Shown one piece after another: positions 45,243-53,741 of a stretch of 64,000 nt of DNA; positions within the stretch are counted from its first letter, which is position 1; each line of letters starts with the position of its first letter. Location: positions 1 through 64,000 of the forward strand of contig JAHHHB010000014.1 of NCBI GenBank assembly GCA_019359545.1, in the 5' to 3' direction. The stretch is from Desmonostoc geniculatum HA4340-LM1. GTDB taxonomy: Bacteria > Cyanobacteriota > Cyanobacteriia > Cyanobacteriales > Nostocaceae. Position numbers and translations under genes: made by a program. The notes under the pieces are model-generated. The model had not been told where the DNA came from. It saw only the letters and a program-made list of their open reading frames with translations, and made no database searches.

Positions 45243-46262
45243 CTACCTCATATTCTGCTTTTTCTCAGCTTTGGGATCGCGAGTGGCAACGGCTGCTAGT
45301 TCTGCATCCATCAGTGTGCGTCCTGTGGCGGCGAGGTAAACATCATCAAGACTGGGGCGAGATTGGGCGATGCCAAATATGGGCAAGCCAGCGGTATTTA
45401 GGGTTTGCTGTATGTTAATGAGAACATCATTTTGGGGTGTCACCACCAAGTTGAGAGAATTACCTTGGGCGCTGTTGATGATGACTTCTTGGACGAAGGG
45501 CAAAGATTGAAGGAGATTTTTAGCTTTTTCTGCTTCTTCAATGGGGGAAAATTCCTGAATTCGCAAGGTGATGCGATCGCCCCCTACTCGATCTTTCAAT
45601 TGTGAAGGTGTGCCAACGGCTATGATAACGCCGCGATCGATTATTGCCACGCGATCGGCTAGGGCGTCAATCTCTTCTAAATAATGACTGGTAATTACTA
45701 CCGTCGTCCCAGAGGCGCGTAATTTTCTCAAAAACTCCCATACCACGAATCGGCTTTCTATGTCAAGTCCTACAGTTGGCTCGTCTAAGACTAAAACATC
45801 CGGTGCGTGGAGTAAGCCAGCAGCTAAGTCAAGGCGCTTGCGTAAACCGCCGGAGTAGGTTCCGGTTTTTTTATTGGCGTATTCTTGTAAACCGAGTAAA
45901 TCCAATACAGTTTCAATACGTTGTTTGGCTACTGCGCCTTTTAGATGATAAAGTGCTGCTTGCAATTGCAGCAGTTCTCGTCCAGTCAACACTTTATCTA
46001 TAGCGACTTCCTGAGCTACATAGCCTAGTTTTTGTCTTGCAACTCTCGGATTATCTAAGACAGAAATCCCGGATACTTCGATTTTGCCAGCATCAGGCGT
46101 GGTGAGGGTACACAAGGCACGCAAGGTGGTAGTTTTGCCAGCACCGTTGGGGCCAAGTAAACCAAAGATTTCTCCTGACTCTACCTGAAAAGAAACATCC
46201 TTAACGGCAACTACCGTGCCGTAGGACTTTTGCAAATTTTGAATTAAAACGGCGGGAGCCAT
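45243..46262 (-). CDS. ABC transporter ATP-binding protein (DrrA-like)
   Basis: A 339-residue ATPase: Walker A GLLGPNGAGKTTTLRAL, signature YSGGLRKRLDLAAGLLH, Walker B DVLVLDEPTVGLD and the switch His in VITSHYLEE. A C-terminal extension beyond about 230 carries the DUF4162-like domain common in DrrA/ABC-2 exporters (ILRIQEFS-type strands, SLDDVYLAATGRTL). It pairs with the permease downstream. The start at 46262 (MAPAVLIQNL) is preferred over 46286. The exported compound is not known; lipids, polysaccharides or drugs are typical for the class. Confidence 0.92.
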   Translation of the reverse strand: MAPAVLIQNLQKSYGTVVAVKDVSFQVESGEIFGLLGPNGAGKTTTLRALCTLTTPDAGKIEVSGISVLDNPRVARQKLGYVAQEVAIDKVLTGRELLQLQAALYHLKGAVAKQRIETVLDLLGLQEYANKKTGTYSGGLRKRLDLAAGLLHAPDVLVLDEPTVGLDIESRFVVWEFLRKLRASGTTVVITSHYLEEIDALADRVAIIDRGVIIAVGTPSQLKDRVGGDRITLRIQEFSPIEEAEKAKNLLQSLPFVQEVIINSAQGNSLNLVVTPQNDVLINIQQTLNTAGLPIFGIAQSRPSLDDVYLAATGRTLMDAELAAVATRDPKAEKKQNMR

Positions 46263-46490
46263 GACAGCTTTTCCCCAACTATACAAATCTCAATAAATCT
46301 ATTTTTATTGTAGAAGGTGGGGACAAGGAAATAGCGCATGAGCGAAAATATGTAAATAAGTTCGCTTCATGCGCTATGCTGCCAAAAATTTGGGATTATT
46401 TTAAGCAAGTTGTTCGATTGCGTTTGTGGCGAAATATACCAAATACTATAACTTTGCGACTCTAAAAGCAGCTTTTGAACTCGTAAACTA

Positions 46491-46669
46491 ACTTTTGTGA
46501 CATAAATAGCAGCTTTTGCGACATGAATAGCAGCTTTTGTGACATGAATAGCAGCTTTTGTGACATGAATAGCAGCTTTTGTGACATGAATAGCAGCTTT
46601 TGCGACATAAATAGCAGCTTTTGCGACATAAGTAGCAGCTTTTGCGACATAAATAGCAGCTTTTGTGAC
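46491..46669. repeat. 21-base minisatellite, about nine copies
   Basis: The unit is AGCAGCTTTTGTGACATGAAT with small variants (GCGACATAAAT). Because 21 is a multiple of three, the reverse strand shows an open MSQKLLF heptad string; it has no ribosome binding site or family and is not called a gene. It lies between the ABC ATPase and the decarboxylase. Confidence 0.9.
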
Positions 46670-46712
46670 TAGTTTTGTACTATAGAAGTCCTAAAACTAC
46701 GAAATTAGCACG

Positions 46713-48182
46713 CTATTTAACGACTTTCAACGTTTTGAGGGTAGTATGATTGCAACCGCTGATAAATCCTCCCATCGCCTGGATTTGTTGCAAGAAGTCA
46801 AGAACGGGTTTGGTGATGACTTCCCCTGGCATTAATACGGGAATTCCCGGAGGATAGGGACAGACGATTTCGGTACAAATGCGATCGCAAGTCTTTGCTA
46901 AAGGTAATGTTTCACTAGGAGCAAAAAAAGCTTCACGGGGAGACAAATATAAATTAGTACCGAATGTTGTGAAAAAATCCTGCAAAATATAGTTTTTAAC
47001 AGTAGCGTTGGTTCGGCGATATTCTTTGGCAATAGTAGTAAAACCTTGCACTAATTGTTCGATATCAGCTGCGGTATTGCCCAGACTAATAATAAAAGTA
47101 AGGTGCTGCTGGGAGGGAAATTCAGCAGTAACGGCAAATTTTTCATCTAGAATTTCATCTGCGGCAAATCCGGTTAAACCTAAATTAGAAACAGTGACAG
47201 TTAATCGCGTTTTATCTAAAGCCATAAAGCCCGGAGATCCGCCCAATTGAGACATTTCCAAAACTGATAATCCAGGAATTTGGCTGATTTTGGTTCTAGC
47301 TTCCTGAGCAAGTTGCAAAGTTTGAGACATCAGCATTTTTCCGTGGAGTGCCATTTGCTGACGCGCTGCATCTAGAGAAGCTAAAAGTATATAACTAGGA
47401 CTGGTAGACTGTAGAAGTTGCAAAGCTTTACTAATGCGATCGCTATCTATCCTATTACCTTGGATGTGCAGCATTGATGCCTGTGTCATGGCACCGAGTA
47501 CTTTGTGGATGGATTGTACAGTTAAATCGGCATCTGCGGCTAAAGCCGGAGTGGGTAATTCGGGATGAAAGCTAAAGTGTGCGCCGTGTGCTTCATCTAC
47601 GAGTAGAGGAATATTATATTGATGTGTAATATTGGCGATCGCTCTTAAATCTCCGCAAACACCGTAATATGTTGGGTACACTGTCAACACTGCTTTAGCG
47701 TCAGGATGTTGTTGGAGTGCAGATTCTACAGCATTAGGCGTGATGCTATGGGCAATATCTAAAACTGAATCGTATTCAGGATTGAGGAAAATTGGGATGG
47801 CACCGGAGAGAATTAAGGCGGCGATCGCCGAAGAATGCACATTCCGAGGCAAAATGATTTTATCGCCAGTGCCACAGGTAGCGAGAATTGCCGCCTCAAC
47901 TCCACAGGTAGAACCGTTGACAAGAAACCATGTTTGTGAAGCGCCAAATGCTTCAGCTGCTAGTTGTTGTGCTTTTTGAATTACGCCTTGGGGTGCAAAA
48001 AGATTATCTAAATCTGCTAATTCGGTTAAGTCAGCGCCAAAGACGGCTTTACCAAGTAAATCAGCTAAGGGTTGAGAGATACCTTTGCCTTGTTTGTGTC
48101 CTGGGGTGTAAAAAGGAGCGTGGGGACGGGCTGCATTGGCTTTTAAGGCGTCTAATAAGGGTGTTTGGTCTTGATTGAGCAT
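46713..48182 (-). CDS. Orn/Lys/Arg decarboxylase family PLP enzyme
   Basis: A 489-residue fold-type I PLP enzyme of the major ornithine/lysine/arginine decarboxylase family; the cyanobacterial form is usually annotated as arginine or lysine decarboxylase. HAPFYTPGHKQGKG (21-34) is the family start. FLVNGSTCGVEAAILA, LLVDEAHGAHF (PLP-contact Asp196-Glu-Ala-His) and the Schiff-base K227 in QSIHKVLGAMTQASML are visible. The C-terminal part ends CPYPPGIPVLMPGEVI. It makes polyamine precursors in the cytosol. The substrate cannot be assigned from motifs alone. Confidence 0.88.
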   Translation of the reverse strand: MLNQDQTPLLDALKANAARPHAPFYTPGHKQGKGISQPLADLLGKAVFGADLTELADLDNLFAPQGVIQKAQQLAAEAFGASQTWFLVNGSTCGVEAAILATCGTGDKIILPRNVHSSAIAALILSGAIPIFLNPEYDSVLDIAHSITPNAVESALQQHPDAKAVLTVYPTYYGVCGDLRAIANITHQYNIPLLVDEAHGAHFSFHPELPTPALAADADLTVQSIHKVLGAMTQASMLHIQGNRIDSDRISKALQLLQSTSPSYILLASLDAARQQMALHGKMLMSQTLQLAQEARTKISQIPGLSVLEMSQLGGSPGFMALDKTRLTVTVSNLGLTGFAADEILDEKFAVTAEFPSQQHLTFIISLGNTAADIEQLVQGFTTIAKEYRRTNATVKNYILQDFFTTFGTNLYLSPREAFFAPSETLPLAKTCDRICTEIVCPYPPGIPVLMPGEVITKPVLDFLQQIQAMGGFISGCNHTTLKTLKVVK

Positions 48183-48244
48183 TTTTGAAAAAACAAACCG
48201 TCAATCGATTTTGGATTAATGAAAAAAGTTAAACTTTTGGATAC

Positions 48245-48340
48245 TATAGCGATTCTCACTTGGGTAAAATACGCCCGTTCGTAGGGGCGCCAAGCTTAGC
48301 GCCCCTACAGCGTATTGCATCCAAACGAGAATCGGTAGCG
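48245..48340. mobile_element. Miniature element, TATAGCGATTCTC ends
   Basis: The left part TATAGCGATTCTCACTTGG and the right part (reverse strand) CGCTACCGATTCTCGTTTGG are inverted. Inside, GTAGGGGCGC pairs perfectly with GCGCCCCTAC. A relative lies at 56333-56437. Confidence 0.65.
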
Positions 48341-48372
48341 AACATGGCTGTGCCCCTACCCGTGTACTTCAT

Positions 48373-49122
48373 TTACCTGAAATACGCTGTAAACCAGCCA
48401 AATGTTCTTTCTACTACCCAACGCTTGGGTAAAACTTCAAACTCTTTATTAGTACGGCGCATGACTTCAACATGAGCTTGAATCATCAACCAAACAGCCA
48501 GCGCAAACTTATCACCGTCATAGCCTGAGTCAACCCAGATGACTTCAACTTTTTCTAATAACTCTGGCCGTTCTTCCACCAGTTCCATTAAGGCATACGC
48601 TGCAAGCACTCTTTCAGGAGCATTTCCTTCGCTCAAAATCACTTTGAGCAATAGCCCAAGGCTATCAACGATTGTTTGGCGTTTTCTTCCTTTGACTAAC
48701 TTGCCACCATCAAAGCCGTACACATCCACGCCAGTTGCTTCAAGTCGGGCATTGCCCGCCCAACGCACTGGCTCCCCTTTTTTCAGTCGTTTTTACCGAC
48801 TGACTATCTGCCGCAGGGCTGTTGGTTGTGTTGACCTACCTAGTTTTTCCCTCAGTTTGTCACGTAGTGTATGGTTTAATTCTTCCCAAATTCCGTATTT
48901 TTGCCATTTGCGATAATAGCTGTAAACCGTTGAACTTGGTGGAAAGTCTCCTGGTAGCATGTCCCATTGACATCCCGTTTTCAAGTGATAGTATATTGCG
49001 TTGCATACTTCTCTCATATCAGTAGTCCTTGGATGTCCCCCAGATTTAGCTGGTGGGATTAAGGGAGCTAGAATAGCCCATTCTGAGTCACTCAGGTCGG
49101 TAGAATAAGCCTTTCGAGTCAT
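48373..49122 (-). pseudogene. IS5-family transposase, frameshifted and truncated
   Basis: The first part (MTRKAYSTDLSDSEWAILAP, GCQWDMLPGDFPPSSTVYSYY) is an IS5/IS1031-type N terminus. The expected catalytic stretch DSQSVKTTEKRG is present but in another frame near 48790-48815, so there is at least one frameshift. A 43-base palindromic repeat (48730-48772) interrupts the sequence before VYGFDGGKLVKGRKR. The C-terminal part continues to WVVERTFGWF and is then lost: the last residues AYFR come from a fragment of a TATAGCG-type element. The left end is probably near 49165. The transposase is inactive. Confidence 0.85.
48730..48772. repeat. GCCAGT...ACTGGC palindromic repeat in transposase
   Basis: GCCAGTTGCTTCAAG and CAACGCACTGGC flank GGGCATTGCCC. 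This is the widespread Nostoc-type repeat of about 45 bases. It lies within the transposase reading frame. Confidence 0.7.
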
Positions 49123-49194
49123 TGGACGCTACGTAAATGCACTGTCTCAAAAGTATCTTATCGTCTCATTTCATTTGATTAGTCACCTTTAGAT

Positions 49195-49311
49195 TTACTT
49201 TATAAATAGCCTCTCATCAGAAACAGGTTGTTCGCCTATAGGGGTAACCTCTACTTTAATTATTCTGCCGTCAGAAAGTTCAAAGGAAATAATTTTGGTT
49301 CTATCTGCCAT
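49195..49311 (-). pseudogene. Short trypco/CU044_2847-like N-terminal fragment
   Basis: A 38-codon frame reads MADRTKIISFELSDGRIIKV then EVTPIGEQPVSDERLFIK. It resembles the start of CU044_2847 (trypco) proteins (MADxTKIIxFEL.DG..I.VEV), small proteins coupled to trypsin-like or defence genes in many bacteria. Full members are about 100 residues or more; this one ends where the IS5 remnant begins. It is probably truncated by the IS insertion. The family call is tentative. Confidence 0.45.
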
Positions 49312-49604
49312 ACTTGATTTTTTTCTGTTAATTTTTCGTGCAAGGGTATTTCTAAATAATGAGAATAAGGTAAGCTAATACATTTTTAATTTACATAATC
49401 AGGGCGGGCAAGATGCCCACCCCACAAGAGTTTTAATCTTAAGTAATATGCAAGTTGAATGTCTAAGAGCTTATATGGTATTGTTGCATTTTTCGGGCAC
49501 GATTAATTTAATAAAAATTGATATTGGACGCAGAGAAGGAAGAGAATCGTTACGCACAATGTTATGCTGGCGTTAAGATCCGTAAGTTCTGTGTAGCTGA
49601 CTAG

Positions 49605-50312
49605 ATGAGACCTTATCATCAAATCCCGATTTTTGAGTGTGGTGAACCGTTGCTGGAGATTCCTTTGGAATTGTTTGCGGTGGAATTTCCCCATCCTTAT
49701 GAAAAGTTAGGTGCTACTTATGGCGATCGCTCTCCTTATTATCTCCGTCAAAGCGCCATTGAAAATTTGATTGCAGCACAAAATTACCTGGAGTTGTTGC
49801 ATCCCCAGTGGCGAATTCAAATATTTGATGCCTATCGCCCGATCGCAGTCCAACAGTTTATGGTAAATTACAGCTTCGCGCAAGCAGTACAAGAAAGAGG
49901 ACTGACTGAGGCAGAATTATCACCAAACCAACGCCAAGAAATTTGGCAAGCTGTTTATGAAATTTGGGCTGTACCGAGTTTGGATGAAAAAACTCCCCCG
50001 CCTCACAGTACTGGCGCTGCGGTGGATGTGACGCTAGTAGATGAGACTGGGGAAATAGTGGATATGGGTTCGCCCATCGATGAAATGTCAGAGCGATCGC
50101 ATCCCGATTATTATGCCAATAGCGATCGTCCAGAAGCACTGAAATATCATGCTCACCGTCAGCTATTGCGAGATGTAATGTTAAAAGCCGGCTTTCAACG
50201 CAATCCTAGAGAATGGTGGCATTTTTCCTTTGGCGATCAAATGTGGGCTTGGCTGAATAATCAATCCAATCCAACCAATCCCGTCACCGCACGTTACGGG
50301 CGTCTTGTATAG
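49605..50312 (+). CDS. D-alanyl-D-alanine dipeptidase, VanX/DdpX family
   Basis: A 235-residue M15D zinc peptidase that cleaves D-Ala-D-Ala dipeptide. The catalytic residues are visible: H134 and D141 in PPHSTGAAVDVTL (SxHxxGxAxD-like) and E203 and H206 in REWWHFSFG (ExxH). IQIFDAYRPIAVQQFM is the usual substrate-binding region. There is no signal peptide, so it is cytosolic like VanX and may recycle cell-wall dipeptides. No vanA/vanH genes are near, so it is not a vancomycin resistance cluster. Confidence 0.9.
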   Translation: MRPYHQIPIFECGEPLLEIPLELFAVEFPHPYEKLGATYGDRSPYYLRQSAIENLIAAQNYLELLHPQWRIQIFDAYRPIAVQQFMVNYSFAQAVQERGLTEAELSPNQRQEIWQAVYEIWAVPSLDEKTPPPHSTGAAVDVTLVDETGEIVDMGSPIDEMSERSHPDYYANSDRPEALKYHAHRQLLRDVMLKAGFQRNPREWWHFSFGDQMWAWLNNQSNPTNPVTARYGRLV

Positions 50313-50363
50313 ATTTTAGATTTTAAATTTTAGATTTTGGATTGAACAATCTAAAATCTAAAA
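50313..50363. repeat. TTTTAGA hairpin repeat
   Basis: TTTTAGATTTTGGATT and AATCTAAAATCTAAAA flank a GAAC loop, forming an inverted array directly after the dipeptidase stop codon. The same word occurs twice in 13886-14095. Confidence 0.75.
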
Positions 50364-50503
50364 CTAGTACAGCACAGCGTAAATAAACCAACCATTTGAA
50401 ATGTCTCAAACCCTTATGAACAGGTAATTACGAATTACGTTAGCGCAGCGTTAGCGACGCAGGAGCGTCATTACGAATTACGAATTCCGCCTTGCGCTAC
50501 TAG
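50364..50503. mobile_element. CTAGTAC miniature element, second locus
   Basis: Left CTAGTACAGCACAGCGTAAA and right (reverse) CTAGTAGCGCAAGGCGG. The left part is closely similar to the reverse of the inner element at 26227-26337. CTAG occurs at both ends. The right CTAG contains the tspO stop codon. Confidence 0.7.
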
Positions 50504-50973
50504 GCATCTTGAGGATTGAGGTTAATCATCTGCCAAGTGGTATAAGTTCCGATGGGACTCCAGAGCAAATAAGGAATTAGTAACAGTGCAGCCCAACCAG
50601 AAATACCTAAGACTGCAAGCATCAACAAAGCCCCAATGAGAAAACCTGTGCCACCGAGAATTGTGCCTACTTTTAGGCTACGAAGTCTAAACATTACAGG
50701 CGTATAGGCAATGGTGACAATTTCTAATAGCAAATATAAACCCATGATTAACCAGGTTGGAGTGGTTCCTGGGTCTTTTTCCCAGATAATATAAGCCGAC
50801 CAAGCACCGCAAATAAATATTACAGTCCAAATAATTGGAATCGCGCCTTCAAAAGTGAGCCATCTCGGTCGTTGTAAGCGCTTAAACCACTGGCGATCGC
50901 CAGGCGTAATCACGTTAGCTGCTAGCGCAACTAAGAAAGCCACACCCCCAATCACCATCCAAGATTTAATCAT
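50500..50973 (-). CDS. tspO: TspO/MBR family membrane protein
   Basis: A 157-residue protein with five membrane helices typical of tryptophan-rich sensory protein TspO, which binds porphyrins and affects tetrapyrrole and stress responses. WFKRLQRPRWLTFEGAIPIIW is close to the family W..L..P.W.PP motif, and IPYLLWSPIGTYTTWQMINLN closes the protein. The normal family Pro-Pro is replaced by TFEGA here. The TAG stop lies in the CTAG end of a miniature element. It is divergent from the DUF3611 gene. Confidence 0.87.
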   Translation of the reverse strand: MIKSWMVIGGVAFLVALAANVITPGDRQWFKRLQRPRWLTFEGAIPIIWTVIFICGAWSAYIIWEKDPGTTPTWLIMGLYLLLEIVTIAYTPVMFRLRSLKVGTILGGTGFLIGALLMLAVLGISGWAALLLIPYLLWSPIGTYTTWQMINLNPQDA

Positions 50974-51327
50974 GCCCCTTATCCTTTACAAGCGCTATCT
51001 ATCGCTTAAATATCACTCTTTATAGTGTTATTTTGTCAATTTAGTTGCTAATTACTCATCATCCTTGAGTGCGATCGCTTCTCATCGTTTGGCAGGACTT
51101 TAAATTTTGGGCATGGGGCATTGGGCAGAGGGGCAGAGGAGCAGAGGGGCAGAGGGAAAACCTAAAGCTCCCCTGCTCCCCTGCTCCCCTGCTCCCTCAT
51201 CTCCCCACCTCCCATTTATTCCCCAAGACTACCAGCCGATTCTCTCTAAAGATAGGGGTATAGGGTAAACCAGGGAAATATTCTGAGCAATAGGGGGATA
51301 AGGAAATTAAACTCAACGGTAATTCAT
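50974..51327. repeat. Divergent tspO-DUF3611 gap with GGGGCAGA arrays
   Basis: AT-rich promoter-like sequence to 51100. GGGGCAGAGG units (51125-51155) and their complement CTCCCCTG (51168-51195) follow. GATAAGGAAATTAAA lies close to the DUF3611 start. No gene. Confidence 0.6.
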
Positions 51328-51897
51328 ATGCAAAGTGAATCAGAAATGCGTTCGCTAGCACCAGAAACTCGAGGAATTGGTAATACTATTCGCCTAACAG
51401 GCTGGATTACTTTCTGGCTACAATCGGCAATTGGAGTGGTTTCTGTCTTAGCTTTGCTGTTCGCCTTGACTGGTCGTGGCTTGGTTCAGCAGCAAAATAC
51501 TGGTCTTGCAATTGGCATATTTTGGGCTGTATGCGGAATTTTAGTGTTGTTATTCAGTCTTTATTGGGATTTTCGTTACACTCGCATCGGCAAAGCTCTA
51601 GAAAATCCCCATTTAGTTTCACATCCGAGTAAGCCAGATACAACTAGAATCCTTCGTCTAGGGATAATTGTGGGTTTAGTGGGAATATTATTAACTCTCT
51701 TGGGTGCTGGTTCAACTGTGTTAGTGCTACTGGCAAAATCTATATCCCAAACTCCAGGAGTCGCAATCACCGACCCCTACAGGATTATTCGACCGATGGA
51801 TGTTTTTGTGGCTGTGGCAGATATCACCGGAATTGCTGCTCATTATGTGGGTACTGTCGCTTCCTTATGGTTGCTGGAGCGTGTGCATCAACACTAA
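51328..51897 (+). CDS. DUF3611 family membrane protein
   Basis: A 189-residue membrane protein of the cyanobacterial/plastid DUF3611 family: GNTIRLTGWITFWLQSAIGV, LYWDFRYTRIGKALENP (cytosolic loop), LRLGIIVGLVGILLTLLGAG and a C-terminal helix HYVGTVASLWLLERV. Four hydrophobic segments are seen. The function is unknown; plant relatives are chloroplast membrane proteins. CAACGGTAATTCAT precedes the ATG, with no strong ribosome binding site. Confidence 0.85.
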   Translation: MQSESEMRSLAPETRGIGNTIRLTGWITFWLQSAIGVVSVLALLFALTGRGLVQQQNTGLAIGIFWAVCGILVLLFSLYWDFRYTRIGKALENPHLVSHPSKPDTTRILRLGIIVGLVGILLTLLGAGSTVLVLLAKSISQTPGVAITDPYRIIRPMDVFVAVADITGIAAHYVGTVASLWLLERVHQH

Positions 51898-52624
51898 AAA
51901 CTTTTACGGGTGATTCCTAAGGACGGAAGAATATTGCCATACAAGTCTTTCGTAGAATAGCACAGCGATACGTCCCTAACCCGTCTTGCTATGGGAGTCC
52001 TATTTGATTGCTTAAAAAACTCGTCCTCAACTCAAAAAGCATGATTCCCCACTTATGTGGAGACGCGATTAATCGCGTCTGATTAATATAGGTTTGACAA
52101 ACTCTATTTTGATATTTACATTGCTTTTGATGTCTTCAAGTTACGACTTGAAGACAAATTTGTTTATTACCTATGATAGTTACTAAGACTCATCTGGATG
52201 AGCGAAAGTAGTGGGAGTAATGGTTGAGGGTAAATATACTTAGTAATTGAGGTTCAAAGCATGGACTCGACAGGTGAGGCTCAAATTGTGGACTCGTCCT
52301 GGTATCTTCCACTGCCGTTGAAAGAGTATGCAATGAGCCGAGTGACTGTCTACTTTTATAGCAACGGGTGGGTTCCAATTAAATATTGTTTTTTGCAAAA
52401 GGCAATTTTGTTATACCACAAAGCCAAACTATAAGGTAAGGAAATTTTAGTATTTCCTACTGATTTAGATCCTAATAATTTCTCAAATTCGTTTAACTAA
52501 AATGCATTTAGGTTCATCATTTTTCAAAAAAAAATACAACATACTAACCAACTATGCAGGCGTACTTGTGTACGCCTTTATTTATAAATACTATTAAAGA
52601 TTGATGTTAATTTTAAAGCCAATA
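51898..52624. other. Gap with GACGCGATTAATCGCGTC palindrome
   Basis: No gene seen. A block at about 51991-52046 (AGTCCTATTTGATTGC) matches 5302-5352. GAGACGCGATTAATCGCGTC (about 52060-52079) is a perfect palindromic repeat word that also appears, altered, inside the P-type ATPase gene. Confidence 0.6.
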
Positions 52625-52800
52625 GAGGTTGTTTGAAAAGTGGTATTTTGTGATTTTAAGAGAATGATTATCCCCCTTAATCTCCCCGATGTATTGGAGA
52701 AAAACCGGAAAATAATCTAGTTCCCTCCCATTTATAAGGGGAGGGTTAGGGTGGGGTAAAAAATATTTTATACCTCAATCATGACTTTTCAAACGTCCTC
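52625..52800. mobile_element. Miniature element, GTTTGAAAAGT ends, copy 2
   Basis: Left GAGGTTGTTTGAAAAGTGG and right (reverse) GAGGACGTTTGAAAAGTCA; interior CCCCCTTAATC and GGGGAGGGTTAGGGTGGGGT. Copy 1 is at 39946-40158. The right end abuts the stop codon of the YdeI-like gene. Confidence 0.8.
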
Positions 52801-53433
52801 TTAGCGTACCAATGGGCTTTTGTTTTGGACTGCTGAATTAACGGTTTGTTCAATTCTTTTCAACCTTGTTTCTGGACGTTTAGCACTCTGAATCCAAAAA
52901 AGGATATTCTTTTTAGATGAGTTGTTAAAGGCCTCAAAATAATCTCTGGCAGTTTTGTTTGCTTCTAATCCCTGGCTTAAATCTAAGGGAATAATTAATG
53001 CTTCGATCGCATCTAATGAATTCCACGATCCATTTTGTTTTGCAACTGCAATTTTTTCCAGACCAGCTTTAGCAATCAAACCTTGTTCAATGAGTTCTTC
53101 AATATATTGTTTATTTAATTTTGACCATACACTTTTCAACTTTCGCGGTGTAAAAATTTGCATATAACGTTCTTCATCTAATGATTTGACTTTACTATCA
53201 ATCCATCCAAAACATAACGCTTCTTTTACCGCTTCGCTATATCGAACACTTGGTTTACCACTTTTTACTTTGTAGTAGATGAGCCAGACACCAGAAGATG
53301 TGTGATGGTTTGTTTCTAACCATTGCCGCCATTCTTCGCGGCTATTGGGACAGAAAGTGGGGAATTCATTGTTGACTTTAGATATACCAGTATCTTGACT
53401 TTTGCTGAAGTTTGTCTCTGTATTTTGCCACAT
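52801..53433 (-). CDS. YdeI/OmpD-associated family protein
   Basis: A 210-residue soluble protein: WRQWLETNHHTSSGVWLIYYK, YSEAVKEALCFGWIDSKVKS (family signature EALCFGWID), IFTPRKLKSVWSKLNKQ, and the C-terminal FNNSSKKNILFWIQSAKRPETR (YdeI end). The family is linked with stress or antimicrobial-peptide tolerance in enterobacteria; the molecular role is not known. The start at 53433 (MWQNTETNF) is chosen over 53514 because family likeness begins later. A perfect 28-base palindrome lies 157 bases upstream of this start. Confidence 0.85.
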   Translation of the reverse strand: MWQNTETNFSKSQDTGISKVNNEFPTFCPNSREEWRQWLETNHHTSSGVWLIYYKVKSGKPSVRYSEAVKEALCFGWIDSKVKSLDEERYMQIFTPRKLKSVWSKLNKQYIEELIEQGLIAKAGLEKIAVAKQNGSWNSLDAIEALIIPLDLSQGLEANKTARDYFEAFNNSSKKNILFWIQSAKRPETRLKRIEQTVNSAVQNKSPLVR

Positions 53434-53589
53434 TTGGTGTGTGTTAGTAGTTGCTACAAAACTTTTGTCTACTCTTAGAGATGTATTAAAAATCTTAAGT
53501 GATATATCAAGCACTAAAAATTATGTCTTGTTGACAAATTTCGCTAATATATGAATCAATTATAACATGTTTAAAGGATGATACACCCG

Positions 53590-53617
53590 TATATCTATAT
53601 CTAAAGATATAGATATA
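53590..53617. promoter_or_regulatory. Perfect 28-base AT palindrome
   Basis: TATATCTATATCT and AGATATAGATATA are exact complements around an AA centre. It lies between the divergent YdeI-like gene and the small frame at 53742. It could be an operator or a cruciform-forming site. Confidence 0.45.
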
Positions 53618-53741
53618 TCACAGCAGTTTTTGTTTGCATGAATTATCAATTTACAAGTTTTGAGACAGTAAATTTCTGGAAACTGCATTATCTCATGTGT
53701 AGAAAAATGTTAGTTGATGCTATAAAGCTGAAAAGAAATTT

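Noticed and set aside
45032-45418. Forward frames across the ABC gene gap
   Set aside because: Encoded by short arrays and antisense to the ABC genes.
46462-46650. Reverse frame MSQKLLF heptads
   Set aside because: Produced by a 21-base minisatellite; no ribosome binding site or family.
49605-50312. Vancomycin resistance cluster
   Set aside because: Only a VanX-like dipeptidase is present; vanH, vanA and vanRS-like neighbours are absent.
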